Shown here: positions 46,047 to 54,707 of the stretch, piece after piece
Position numbering within the stretch: position 1 is the stretch's first letter
Layout: every line of letters begins with the position of its first letter
From: DALYLB01 sp964468345
GTDB lineage: Bacteria; Acidobacteriota; Blastocatellia; RBC074
Reading direction: 5' to 3'
Assembly (NCBI GenBank): GCA_964468345.1
Contig: CAYXVZ010000021.1
Span: 15,891 to 79,890 of the forward strand
DNA: 64,000 nucleotides
Notes under the pieces: model-generated
What the model saw: the letters and a program-made list of their open reading frames with translations, nothing else
Database searches by the model: none
What the model was told of the DNA's origin: nothing
Made by a program: the position numbers and the translations under genes

Positions 46047-46191
46047 CTTCCAGCCCGGCGCTGGAAGCGCCGGGCTGGAAGCCCTGCGGGAAAGCCCCGT
46101 GAAACGGGGCTTTCGGATTCCTTGACGAGTCCGCCCCGCGCTGGAAGCGCCGGGCGGGGAGCCCTGCGGGAAAGCCCCGTGAAACGGGGCT
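46047..46191. repeat. Duplicated hairpin unit after second TonB receptor
   Basis: A unit of about 52 bp (46060-46111) is repeated at 46140-46191 with two mismatches. Each ends in AAAGCCCCGTGAAACGGGGC, a hairpin with an 11-bp stem (extended to GAAAG..CTTTC in the first) and 3-nt loop. Before it, AGCCCGGCGCTGG.. pairs with CGCCGGGCT. It starts about 14 bp after the receptor stop. It probably ends that transcript. 46192-46327 holds nothing else recognisable. Confidence 0.85.
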
Positions 46192-46327
46192 GAGCTCGCT
46201 GAGAACGGGAGATTCAGAAAAAAAGATCGTGTTGGCTTGAGCTTCTTTCCAGCGCGGTGTAGAACCGCATCCGAACAATTCACGAAAAACTTTATTCATC
46301 CGTCCGTGAAGGCCGATTGCGATTGGA

Positions 46328-47176
46328 ATGGTAACCAAATCTCCGGCTCCGGTGGAGGCGCCGGGGCCCTTTCTTTTCGAAGGCAGGCGCGAGTGCGAAG
46401 CGATGGGGGCGCGCTTTGCCATGCATTTGCTTGGCGACGATCCGGACCATCTGGCGGCGGTTGCCCAGGCGGTTTGTGAAGAGGTTCAGCGATTGGATCG
46501 CGTGCTCTCACGATTCGTGCCGGGGAGCGAAATTGCGCGCATCAATCGGAATCGCGTCGCCCGCGTCGATCGTGAGGTCTTTGCCTTGCTTTCGCGATGC
46601 GAGCAGGCGAGGGAAAGAACGGCAGGCGCATTCGATGTGTGCGCCGCAACGGGCGGGGCGGGGATCGAACTCGATGCCCAAGTTTGCGGTGTGCGATTGC
46701 TTCGCCCGGAGGTCGAGGTCGATCTCGGCGCCATCGGCAAAGGCTATGCGCTCGATCGCGGAGCCGAACTCCTGCATCGGTTCGGCGTGCAATGCGCGCT
46801 GTTGCAGGCGGGCACGAGTTCGATTTTGGCCGTCGGAGACCGGCCCTGGCCGATCGACCTTCGCCATCCGCTGCGGCCCGAAGTCATCGTCGATCGAATC
46901 GAATTGCGCAATTGTGGGTTTTCCTGTTCCGCCGCGCGGCACCCGGGGCAGCAACTTTCGGATCTGATCGATCCACGGACCGGGGACGCTGTGCAGGGAA
47001 ATGACGCCTGCATCGTGCTCGCCGAAACGGCCGCGGATGCGGAGATTTATTCGACGGCGTTGCTCGCGATGGGAGGCAAGTCCGTCACGACGTACTTTTC
47101 CGCCACGGTTCGATGGATCGATGGGGATTCATCCGAAAAGAGTAGACCAGCTTCATGCACAAAACATTCGCAATAA
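46328..47176 (+). CDS. apbE: ApbE-type FAD:protein FMN transferase
   Basis: This 282-residue protein links FMN covalently to Thr/Ser of target flavoproteins, using FAD. Recognisable motifs are DLGAIGKGYALDRG (about 137-150), the DPRTG loop in SDLIDPRTGDAVQ, and ADAEIYSTALLAMG with the metal-binding acidic residue. It lacks a clear signal peptide, whereas many ApbE proteins are exported lipoproteins. The start at 46328 has no strong ribosome site, and an internal Met near residue 26 is possible. Its stop lies 22 bp inside the next gene, suggesting coupling. No flavinylation target motif (D-G-x-S/T-G/A-A/S-T) was seen in neighbouring proteins. Confidence 0.85.
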   Translation: MVTKSPAPVEAPGPFLFEGRRECEAMGARFAMHLLGDDPDHLAAVAQAVCEEVQRLDRVLSRFVPGSEIARINRNRVARVDREVFALLSRCEQARERTAGAFDVCAATGGAGIELDAQVCGVRLLRPEVEVDLGAIGKGYALDRGAELLHRFGVQCALLQAGTSSILAVGDRPWPIDLRHPLRPEVIVDRIELRNCGFSCSAARHPGQQLSDLIDPRTGDAVQGNDACIVLAETAADAEIYSTALLAMGGKSVTTYFSATVRWIDGDSSEKSRPASCTKHSQ

Positions 47177-48213
47177 TTCAATCCGTGCTTTTCCTCCTGC
47201 TCGCGCCGATGATTGGACTCGCCCAGGAAACGGCGGCACAGAAATATCTGATTTCGGTCGAGCGCATCTATGACCGCGCGCCGCATAGCGCCTTTACGGA
47301 TCTGGCCGAATTTCAGGGAAAACTCTATGCCGTCTTTCGCGAAGGCACGGGGCATGTGCCCGGCAAGGAAGGCACGAACGGCACGATCCGCATCCTTTCC
47401 TCTTCGAATGGGCAGAACTGGCAATCGGTCGCGCTGCTCGATGAAGAGCACGTCGATCTGCGCGATCCGAAACTCTCCGTCACGCCGGATGGCCGATTGA
47501 TGGTCTTGATCGGCGGCTCCTATTACGAGGGCGAGAAGCTCGGCGTGCGCCGCACGCGCGTTTCGTTTTCCGATCGCCTCGGCGCGAAGTTCAGCGCGCC
47601 GCAACCGGTCGAAGTCGATCCGAGGATCCGCACCGATGCGGACTGGGTCTGGCGCGTCACCTGGCAAGGCAAAACCGGCTATGCCCTGATGTATCAATCG
47701 GGCGGCGTGGCCGGCGGAGAGGAATTCAAAGCCCAATTGCTCTCGACGCAGGACGGCATTCATTACAAGTACATCACGACGTTCAATATTGACGGGCGGC
47801 CGAATGAAACGACGCTGCGATTTCTGTCCGATGGGACGATGGTCGCCTGGGTGCGACGCGAACGCGGATCGCAGAACGGCTTCATCGGCACGAGCCGCGC
47901 GCCGTATACCGAATGGACCTGGAAGGAGCAGTCCGTTCGCCTGGGCGGGCCGAATTTTCTGGTGCTGCCGAATGGAAAGCTGCTCGGCGCGACGCGCGGA
48001 CATCTGCCTGATAAGAAGACGAATACCTATGTCGCGTGGCTCGGGCTGGATGGCGCTGTCACGCCGATCGTTTCTTTGCCGAGCGGCGGCGATACGAGTT
48101 ATGCCGGCATGCTCCTCCGCGGCGACAAGGTGCTGGTGCTGTATTACGCGAGCCACGAGGGCAAATCCGCCATTTATCTGGCGACGCTGAATCTCAAAGC
48201 GCTCTTGAAATAG
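47155..48213 (+). CDS. Secreted sialidase-fold (BNR) protein
   Basis: This 352-residue protein has signal peptide SVLFLLLAPMIGLAQ and a six-bladed propeller of the sialidase/neuraminidase superfamily. Asp-box-like strands include ILSSSNGQNWQSVAL. The opening YDRAPHSAFTDLAEF and VDLRDPKLSVTPDGRLMVLIGG are typical of acidobacterial exo-alpha-sialidase-like proteins. The true substrate is uncertain, since many family members are not sialidases. Its start overlaps apbE by 22 bp and the next gene begins five bases after its stop, so it is within an operon. Confidence 0.8.
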   Translation: MHKTFAIIQSVLFLLLAPMIGLAQETAAQKYLISVERIYDRAPHSAFTDLAEFQGKLYAVFREGTGHVPGKEGTNGTIRILSSSNGQNWQSVALLDEEHVDLRDPKLSVTPDGRLMVLIGGSYYEGEKLGVRRTRVSFSDRLGAKFSAPQPVEVDPRIRTDADWVWRVTWQGKTGYALMYQSGGVAGGEEFKAQLLSTQDGIHYKYITTFNIDGRPNETTLRFLSDGTMVAWVRRERGSQNGFIGTSRAPYTEWTWKEQSVRLGGPNFLVLPNGKLLGATRGHLPDKKTNTYVAWLGLDGAVTPIVSLPSGGDTSYAGMLLRGDKVLVLYYASHEGKSAIYLATLNLKALLK

Positions 48214-48218
48214 ACATC

Positions 48219-49448
48219 ATGTCCATCACACGCCGAAGCTTTCTGGAGACCGCCGGGGCCGCCGTACTGGTGCGGGGCGAGGACGCGCCTATTCGCGTTG
48301 CGGTGATCGGCACGGGCGGCCGCGGCTCGGATTTGATCCGGGCCCTCTCGACGATCGACGGAGCCGAGATCGTCGGCGTCTGTGATGACTATTCGCCGCA
48401 TCTGGAACAGGGCGCGAAATATGCCGGACCGCAGGCGAAAACTTTCAGCGATTATCGACGCATGCTCGAAGCCCTGAAGCCGCAGGCTGTCGTCATTGCC
48501 GTGCCGCTCTACCTGCATTCCCCGATCGCCTCGGACTGCCTTTCGGCCGGATGCGACGTCTTTCTTGAAAAGACGATGTGTTTCACGGTCGAGGAAGCGA
48601 AGAAGCTTCGCGCGCAGGTGCTTTCTTCCAAACGCGTCTTTCAGGTCGGGCTGCAGCGGCGGGCGAATGCGATTTATAAACAGGCACAGGCCATGGTGGC
48701 GGCGGGTATGATCGGGCAGGTGACTGCCATCAAGGCCCAATGGCATCGGAATAATTCGTGGCGGCGGCCCGTGCCCGTGCCGAAAAGCGATGCAAACTGG
48801 GGAAAGCTCGAACGACGCTTGAACTGGCGCTTGTACAAAGCTTTTTCCGCCGGCCTGATGGCTGAACTGGGCAGTCATCAGATGGACGTCGCGAACTGGT
48901 TTCTCGGCACGCACCCGAAACGCGTCATGGCCTCGGGCGGGATTGAATACTTCCGCGACGGCCGCGAAGTGTATGACAACATCAGTTGCCTGTATGAGTA
49001 CGAATTGAAAGACGCGAAAGGCGCGCCGTACACCGTGCGCGTGAATTACACCTCGCTTTGCAACAATGCCTATGAAGGCGCGGCCGAATTGATCATGGGC
49101 ACAAAGGGGAGTTTGTATCTGACGAGCACCAAAGGCCTCTTCTTCCAGGAAAAAGGCACCGACGTCGTCAACTGGGAAGGCAACGCCGCCGCGGACGCCG
49201 CCGTCGTCGCGGCCGGCAAGACGCTCAAGCTCTCGAATGACCCCTGGGCGCATCGCGGCGCGCCGATGGAAATCGACATCGAACAGGGCAACGACACGCG
49301 CGACGAACTGATCGCCTTCCTCGATGCCGTTCGGCGACAGGATATGAAGACGATCTGCGATGTACACGTGGGCCTGGCAGACTGCGCGACGATCCTGATG
49401 GCGAATCAATCCGTAGAAACTGGTAGATGGATCTCTTTCCCTGAGTAA
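48219..49448 (+). CDS. Gfo/Idh/MocA oxidoreductase, Tat-type signal
   Basis: This 409-residue NAD(P)-dependent sugar or inositol dehydrogenase-like protein begins with TRRSFLETAGA, a twin-arginine signal, so it is probably periplasmic with a tightly bound cofactor. The Rossmann fold starts at IRVAVIGTGGRGSD (25-38); the catalytic Lys lies in FLEKTMC (Lys118, where most have EKP). A second domain carries ELGSHQMDVANWFLG, the substrate-site His. ATG 48219 was chosen since the upstream frame overlaps the sialidase gene. It lies in the ApbE-sialidase operon; substrate unknown. Confidence 0.9.
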   Translation: MSITRRSFLETAGAAVLVRGEDAPIRVAVIGTGGRGSDLIRALSTIDGAEIVGVCDDYSPHLEQGAKYAGPQAKTFSDYRRMLEALKPQAVVIAVPLYLHSPIASDCLSAGCDVFLEKTMCFTVEEAKKLRAQVLSSKRVFQVGLQRRANAIYKQAQAMVAAGMIGQVTAIKAQWHRNNSWRRPVPVPKSDANWGKLERRLNWRLYKAFSAGLMAELGSHQMDVANWFLGTHPKRVMASGGIEYFRDGREVYDNISCLYEYELKDAKGAPYTVRVNYTSLCNNAYEGAAELIMGTKGSLYLTSTKGLFFQEKGTDVVNWEGNAAADAAVVAAGKTLKLSNDPWAHRGAPMEIDIEQGNDTRDELIAFLDAVRRQDMKTICDVHVGLADCATILMANQSVETGRWISFPE

Positions 49449-49681
49449 ATAAATCTATATGACTTCAATTTCACGCCAAAAGACTGATTGATCATACATC
49501 GCTGAAGGCAATTCAGTGGATAAACATTACCAGAAAGGAAGTCAGTTTTCGGACATTGCGAGGATAAAATCATTGCAAGGAATAGGAGGTGCTCACACAA
49601 TCAAATCCACAGTTCGTTCATTTTCTTGTCGTTCATTTTCTTGTCCGATTATCAACGAGTACAAAACACTAAAAATTACCT
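49449..49681. other. Intergenic gap with a 15-bp direct repeat
   Basis: About 230 AT-richer bases between two co-directional genes. GTTCATTTTCTTGTC is directly repeated at about 49617-49646. GGAATAGGAGGTG near 49580 looks like a strong ribosome site, but no convincing start and frame follow. A promoter for the FAD oxidoreductase gene is likely here. Confidence 0.4.
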
Positions 49682-51637
49682 ATGAAACGCAGAGACTTTT
49701 TGAGCACCGCGACGCTGGCAACAGGGTATTCGATGTTCATCACCGTGGATGGTTTCGGCCAGGAGCAGGAGAAGAGATCCGCCGATGAGATTCGCAGGGA
49801 ACTCGAGCGCATTGCGCCGACCGCGAATCGAACGATGGCGCCGGCAGAGCGCAACATGACGCTGGTCGAGCTCAATTGCGATCTGCTCGTGGCGGGCGGG
49901 GGACTGGCCGGGGTATTGGCCGCCGTGAGCGCGGCGCGGCACGGGGCGAAGGTCGTTCTCGTGCAGGATCGATCGCGGCTCGGCGGCAACTCTTCTTCAG
50001 AAATCAAAATGCATGTCGTCGGCGCCAATAATCACAAGGGCCGCCCCGGCTGGCGCGAGGGCGGCTTGCTCGAAGAGTTTCGCCTCGACGACGCCGCGAA
50101 CAATCCGCAGCGCTGCTGGGAATTGTGGGATCTGCTGCTCTATGACAAGGTCGTCAGCGAGCCCAACATCACGCTGCTGCTCGAAACGACGCTCTATTCC
50201 GCCGAAGTCAAAGACGGCATGGTCCAGCGCGTGCAGGCGCGTTGCGATCGCACCGAGCATCTCTATCGCATCAACGCCAAACTCTTCGCCGATTGCACGG
50301 GCGACAGCCGCCTGGGGCTCGAAGCGGGCGCGGAGTTTCGCGTCGGCCATGAATCCCGCGAACAGCATGGCGAACCGCTTGCGCCGCTCACGGCGGACAA
50401 CAAGACGCAAGGGTGCAGCATTCTGTTCACCTCGCGGGACTATGGCCGGCCGATGCCCTTCACGCCGCCGAAATGGGCGCGCAAGATCACAGAGAAAAAT
50501 CTCAAATCGCGCGGCATTACGAGCTGGGAGTACGGTTATTGGTGGATCGAATGGGGCGGGCATCTGAATACGGTTCGCGACAATGAACGCATCCGTTTCG
50601 AACTGCTCGGCATCGTGATGGGCGTGTGGGATTACATCAAGAACTCCGGCAAATATCCGAATGCCGCAAACTGGGCCATGGACTGGGTTGGCATGCTGCC
50701 CGGCAAGCGAGAAGCCCGCCGGTTGGTCGGCGATCATATGCTGACGCAGATGGATTTGATGGGACTCAACGGCGAATTCGATGACGCGGTCTGCATCGGC
50801 GGCTGGAATCTCGATGAACATCCGCCCACGGGCTTTGAAGATCCCGAACTGCCGCCCTTCGTATCCGTCAAGCTGCCGGGCGTCTATAACATCCCCCTGC
50901 GCAGCCTCTATAGCAAAAACATCCGCAACCTTATGATGGCCGGACGCAATATCAGCGCGACGCATACGGCCTTTTCTTCGACGCGCGTGATGGGAACCTG
51001 CGCCGTCGAGGGACAGGCCATGGGCACCGCCGCCGCGCTCTGCCTGAAACATAACCTGCTGCCGCGCGGCCTGTATGAAGACAAGGCGAAATTGAAACTC
51101 CTGCAGCAAACGCTGCTGCGCGACGACCAGACGATCAAGGGCGTCAAAAACGAGGATCCGCTCGATCTCGCGCGGCAGGCCGCCCTCTCGGCTTCCGGCG
51201 AAGACACGAATTGTCAGGCAGGCAATGTGATTAATGGATGGACGCGCACCATTCCCGGCGCCGATAACCAGTGGGCCGCGCCGCTCGGCCCCGAAGGCGC
51301 ATGGCTCGAACTCGCGTGGGACAAGCCGCAGAAAATCGGACAGGTGCAACTGACCTTCGATTCCGGCTTCATTCGCGAACTGACATTGAGTTCATCGGAC
51401 AACGCCAACAAGGGCATTATCCGCGCGCCGCAGCCGGAGACGGTCCGGAAATACTCGCTTCAATATCAAAGCGAGGAGGGCAAGGACTGGATCGAACTGG
51501 CCGCTGTCGACGGTAATCATCAGCGGTTGCGCCGGCATCGCTTTTCTCCCGTTACCGCCAAACGCCTGCGCATTGTGGTGAAAGAAACAAATGGGGACAA
51601 GATGGCGCGCATTTTCGAGGTGCGGTGTTATGCATAG
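49682..51637 (+). CDS. FAD-dependent oxidoreductase with C-terminal discoidin-like domain
   Basis: This 651-residue exported flavoprotein has N-terminal KRRDFLSTATLATG, a Tat-like signal. The FAD-binding site is LLVAGGGLAGVLAAVSAARHG (about 70-90) followed by SRLGGNSSSE; NLMMAGRNISATHTAFSSTRVMGTCAVEGQA is the family's second FAD contact. About residue 510 onward is a beta-sandwich of F5/8-type-C or similar type (WLELAWDKPQKIGQVQLTFD, KRLRIVVKE) that may bind sugar. Such proteins sit in glycan-use gene sets of Planctomycetes and Acidobacteria. Probably oxidises a sugar; substrate unknown. Confidence 0.87.
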   Translation: MKRRDFLSTATLATGYSMFITVDGFGQEQEKRSADEIRRELERIAPTANRTMAPAERNMTLVELNCDLLVAGGGLAGVLAAVSAARHGAKVVLVQDRSRLGGNSSSEIKMHVVGANNHKGRPGWREGGLLEEFRLDDAANNPQRCWELWDLLLYDKVVSEPNITLLLETTLYSAEVKDGMVQRVQARCDRTEHLYRINAKLFADCTGDSRLGLEAGAEFRVGHESREQHGEPLAPLTADNKTQGCSILFTSRDYGRPMPFTPPKWARKITEKNLKSRGITSWEYGYWWIEWGGHLNTVRDNERIRFELLGIVMGVWDYIKNSGKYPNAANWAMDWVGMLPGKREARRLVGDHMLTQMDLMGLNGEFDDAVCIGGWNLDEHPPTGFEDPELPPFVSVKLPGVYNIPLRSLYSKNIRNLMMAGRNISATHTAFSSTRVMGTCAVEGQAMGTAAALCLKHNLLPRGLYEDKAKLKLLQQTLLRDDQTIKGVKNEDPLDLARQAALSASGEDTNCQAGNVINGWTRTIPGADNQWAAPLGPEGAWLELAWDKPQKIGQVQLTFDSGFIRELTLSSSDNANKGIIRAPQPETVRKYSLQYQSEEGKDWIELAAVDGNHQRLRRHRFSPVTAKRLRIVVKETNGDKMARIFEVRCYA

Positions 51638-51672
51638 CGTGCTCACGGACCTGCCGCACTGAAAGGCCTTGT

Positions 51673-51728
51673 ACAGAAAAATTGGGGACAGAAAAAATAA
51701 GAAATCTTTCTGACCCTAATTTTTCTGT
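51673..51728. repeat. Hairpin with ACAGAAAAATTGGGG word
   Basis: 22-nt arms (51673-51694, 51707-51728) pair except for one mismatch and one G-T wobble, with a 12-nt loop. It starts 36 bp after the FAD oxidoreductase stop and lies before the MFS gene. The left arm word recurs at 54622-54636. Confidence 0.82.
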
Positions 51729-51774
51729 GGTCGATCCTCATACCGAAATTTTATCTGTATCCATCCCGATTCAT

Positions 51775-53091
51775 ATGAATCCTGATCCCGTGCCTGCAAA
51801 GAGCAATATCCGCTGGTGGATTGCCGGGCTTGTCTTTCTGAGCACGGTGATCAACTACGTCGATCGGCAGACGTTGTCGGTGTTGATGCCGCGGTTGTCG
51901 AAAGAACTGGGCCTGTCGAACATCGAATACGGCTGGATCTCGAACGCCTTTCTGATTCCGTATACGGTGATGTTCATCGTTGCGGGCATCTTGATCGACC
52001 GGTACGGGACGCGGCTGATTTATGGCGCGGCCGCCGTCTGGTGGTCGGTGGCGGCGATGTTGCATGCCGCGGCGGGGACGGCTTTCGGCTTCGGGGCATT
52101 TCGGTTTTTGCTGGGCACGGCCGAATCGGCGAACTTTGTCGGCGCGCAGAAAGTTGCGGCCGAATGGTTTCCGCCGCGCGATCGCGGCACCTTGAACGGC
52201 TGGGTGCAGGCGGGCACCGTGACCGGCGCGGTCATCACGCCGCCGGCCGTGATCTGGATCGCGAATGCATGGGGATGGCGAACGGCCTTTTTATTCACGG
52301 GCGCGCTGGGCCTGCTTTGGGCGATCGCGTGGTTTCGGTTTTATCAGCTCCCCGAGCACCATCCCCGCGTCTCGGCCGAAGAGCTTGCCTTGATCCGGGA
52401 AGGGGACGCCGCGCCGACACAGCCGAGCGCGCGCCTGAGCTTTTCGCAATGGCTGGCTTTTTTTCGGTACCCGCAGACATGGGGCCTGTTGCTGGCGCGA
52501 ATCATCTCCGATCCGGTCTGGTGGTTTTACCTTTTCTGGTTGCCGAAATACCTGACCGAAAAACAAGGCTTGAGCGAAAAGCAGATGAGTTATGTCGTAT
52601 GGATTCCCTATCTCGTCTCCGACATCGGCTCGATTGTGGGCGGCTGGTATTCGGGCCGGCTGATCGCGCGACAGATGGGGACGGTGGCGGCGCGGCGTAC
52701 CGTGATGATCGCGACGGCGATGATGATGCCCGTGGGAATGCTGCTGCTGCTCAATCCCTCGACCTGGGTTTCGCTGGTTTTGATCAGTTTTGTTTTGGGA
52801 GCGCATTCCGCGTGGAAAACGAATCTGGTCACGTTGACGGTCGATCTCTTTCCGCGCGGCATCGTCGGTTCGGTGCATGGAATTGTCGCCACAGGCGGCG
52901 GCATCGGGGGATCTTTGTTTACGGCCTTTGCGGGCTATGTAATCGAAAAATATTCCTATGGTCCGCTGATCGCATTGATGGGAGTACTGCACCCGATCGC
53001 ATATCTCTGCGTGCGCTGGCTGATCGATGACGGCGGAGCGCCCCTTGCTTCGGTTCGCTTGCCGGAGATCGAACCGGCGATGGAGTCGTAA
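51775..53091 (+). CDS. MFS transporter, hexuronate/anion:cation symporter type
   Basis: This 438-residue transporter has twelve transmembrane helices. The opening WWIAGLVFLSTVINYVDRQT is the signature of the anion:cation symporter family (ExuT, GarP, DgoT), which carries hexuronates, glucarate or galactonate by proton symport. GVVGSVHGI-type residues (RGIVGSVHGIVATGGGIGG) in the second half fit as well. ATG 51775 was chosen, since the upstream frame crosses the hairpin and lacks helices. It is placed between oxidoreductase and sugar-acid enzymes, consistent with uptake of a sugar acid. Substrate by family inference. Confidence 0.9.
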   Translation: MNPDPVPAKSNIRWWIAGLVFLSTVINYVDRQTLSVLMPRLSKELGLSNIEYGWISNAFLIPYTVMFIVAGILIDRYGTRLIYGAAAVWWSVAAMLHAAAGTAFGFGAFRFLLGTAESANFVGAQKVAAEWFPPRDRGTLNGWVQAGTVTGAVITPPAVIWIANAWGWRTAFLFTGALGLLWAIAWFRFYQLPEHHPRVSAEELALIREGDAAPTQPSARLSFSQWLAFFRYPQTWGLLLARIISDPVWWFYLFWLPKYLTEKQGLSEKQMSYVVWIPYLVSDIGSIVGGWYSGRLIARQMGTVAARRTVMIATAMMMPVGMLLLLNPSTWVSLVLISFVLGAHSAWKTNLVTLTVDLFPRGIVGSVHGIVATGGGIGGSLFTAFAGYVIEKYSYGPLIALMGVLHPIAYLCVRWLIDDGGAPLASVRLPEIEPAMES

Positions 53092-53127
53092 ATATGAAAT
53101 TCACAAAGAACACGGCGCGCCAAAGCC

Positions 53128-53241
53128 GCAACCTATTTCATTTTCCATATCTCATCGCTCATTTCTCATTTGTCATTGAAAGAGATTCGCCAATGACAAA
53201 TGAGAAATGAGCGATGAGATATGGAAAATGAAATAGGTTGC
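53128..53241. repeat. Perfect 51-bp inverted repeat (CATATCTCATCGC family)
   Basis: Arms 53128-53178 and 53191-53241 are perfect reverse complements with a 12-nt loop. The arm runs from GCAACCTATTTCATTTTCC to CATTTGTCATTG. It starts about 37 bp after the MFS stop and ends 38 bp before the next start. It shares its core with 24378-24479, but the inner ends differ in both arms alike. Confidence 0.96.
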
Positions 53242-53278
53242 CCATCGTACTCTTCATGTTCTTTGCGGATATCACCCT

Positions 53279-54457
53279 ATGAAAATTACACGCGTTACGG
53301 CATTCGCAATCAAGATTCCGCGCGATCTGACAGAGGCGCGCGGCACGGCCGGATCGCCCGCGCCCTTATCGGCGGGCGCGTCAGAGTATCGTTTTGCCGC
53401 AACCTATCAGACGCTTTATTCGACGCGGATCGAAACCGCGTTGATCAAGGTCGAGACGGACGCCGGCATCATCGGCTGGGGCGAAGCGCAATCGCCCGTG
53501 GCGCCGGAGGTCGTCTGCACGATCGTCCGAACGATTCTCGATCCGATCCTGACGGGCGAAGATCCCATGGCGCATGAGCGCCTCTGGTCGCGGATGTACA
53601 ATGCGATGCGCGTGCGCGGGCATACGGGATCGTTTCTGCTCGATGCGATTGCCGGAATCGATACGGCGCTGTGGGACATCAAGGGAAAGGCGCTCAACAC
53701 ACGGCTCTGCGATCTGCTGGGCGGGCCATTTATCGAGCAGCTTCCGTCGTATATCTCCGGGCTGGCGGGCGCGGACGATAAGGCTCGCATTGCATCGGCT
53801 CTCGATCAGCAGCAACGCGGCGCGCAGGCTTTCAAACTGTTTATGGACGGCGCGCCGGAAGAAACGCTGCGCCTGCACGATGGGCTTCGCGAAGCGCTCG
53901 GGCCGCAGACGCGATTGATGATCGATGTCCTCTGGCGCATGGAACCGTCCGAAGCGCTTCGCTTCGGACGCGAACTCGATGCGCGTTGCGCGACCTGGTT
54001 CGAGGCGCCGCTCAAACCCGAAGATGTTGGGGGCCACGCCCGTCTGGCCGCTGCCGTCGACACGCCCATTGCAATCGGGGAATGCTGGCGCACGCGCTGG
54101 GAGATGCGGCCTTTCTTCGATGCGGGCGCGGTCGAAATTTTCCAACCCGACATCGGCCGCACGGGCATTACGGAGGGGCTCAAGCTTAGCGCCCTGGCGG
54201 AGCTGCACAACGTCCCGGTCGCATTTCACGTCAGCATCGGTCTCGGCATTCAGATCGCCGCGGCGTTGCACGTCGCCGCGTCCATCCCGAATCTGATGTT
54301 CGTGGAGTGCAACCCGAACGTCTGGCAGGTCGCCGATGCGATGCTCAAAGGGGCGTTGCCCATCGGCGCCGGCACGGTCGGGATTCCGGACGGGCCGGGG
54401 CTCGGGATCGAAATCGATGAAGAGAAGTTGCAACCGTTTATTTCCGCGTCGGCATAG
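53279..54457 (+). CDS. Enolase-superfamily sugar-acid dehydratase-like enzyme
   Basis: This 392-residue protein of the mandelate racemase/muconate lactonising branch has a capping domain (1-120) followed by a TIM barrel. Metal ligands are Asp216 (LMIDVLW), Glu242 (WFEAPL) and Glu268 (IGECWR). Acid/base residues are Lys186 (AFKLFMDG) on one side and His317 (AFHVSIG) with Asp291 (FQPDIGR) on the other. Such enzymes dehydrate aldonic or aldaric acids to 2-keto-3-deoxy acids, but racemases share the layout. The neighbouring hexuronate-type transporter and the 2-keto-3-deoxy-acid enzyme at 54708 support dehydratase. Exact substrate unknown. Confidence 0.88.
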   Translation: MKITRVTAFAIKIPRDLTEARGTAGSPAPLSAGASEYRFAATYQTLYSTRIETALIKVETDAGIIGWGEAQSPVAPEVVCTIVRTILDPILTGEDPMAHERLWSRMYNAMRVRGHTGSFLLDAIAGIDTALWDIKGKALNTRLCDLLGGPFIEQLPSYISGLAGADDKARIASALDQQQRGAQAFKLFMDGAPEETLRLHDGLREALGPQTRLMIDVLWRMEPSEALRFGRELDARCATWFEAPLKPEDVGGHARLAAAVDTPIAIGECWRTRWEMRPFFDAGAVEIFQPDIGRTGITEGLKLSALAELHNVPVAFHVSIGLGIQIAAALHVAASIPNLMFVECNPNVWQVADAMLKGALPIGAGTVGIPDGPGLGIEIDEEKLQPFISASA

Positions 54458-54621
54458 TACATTGTAAACAAAGTTTTCTTGTGCTATTCGGCGCGTATTT
54501 TTCATTCGGATGGGCAAATAGCCATGAACCTTTGTGTTGAAGATTCATGTGATTTGAAGACTGATTCGATGAAAGCTATGGGAAATTGCAAGAAAACTTA
54601 GTTTCCAAAGTAATAGTCAAT

Positions 54622-54671
54622 ACAGAAAAATTGGGGCAGAAAAATGGTTATTACAAGAAGAATCATTTTTC
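54622..54671. repeat. Partial copy of ACAGAAAAATTGGGG repeat
   Basis: ACAGAAAAATTGGGG followed by CAGAAAAATGGTTATT, and a weakly complementary AATCATTTTTCC near 54661-54672. It matches the left arm of 51673-51728 but lacks a good partner arm, so it looks like a decayed copy. It lies about 36 bp before the next gene. The rest of 54458-54707 shows nothing clear. Confidence 0.55.
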
Positions 54672-54707
54672 CATACCTCTTCTATTATTGAATAAGGATC
54701 ATCCGGG

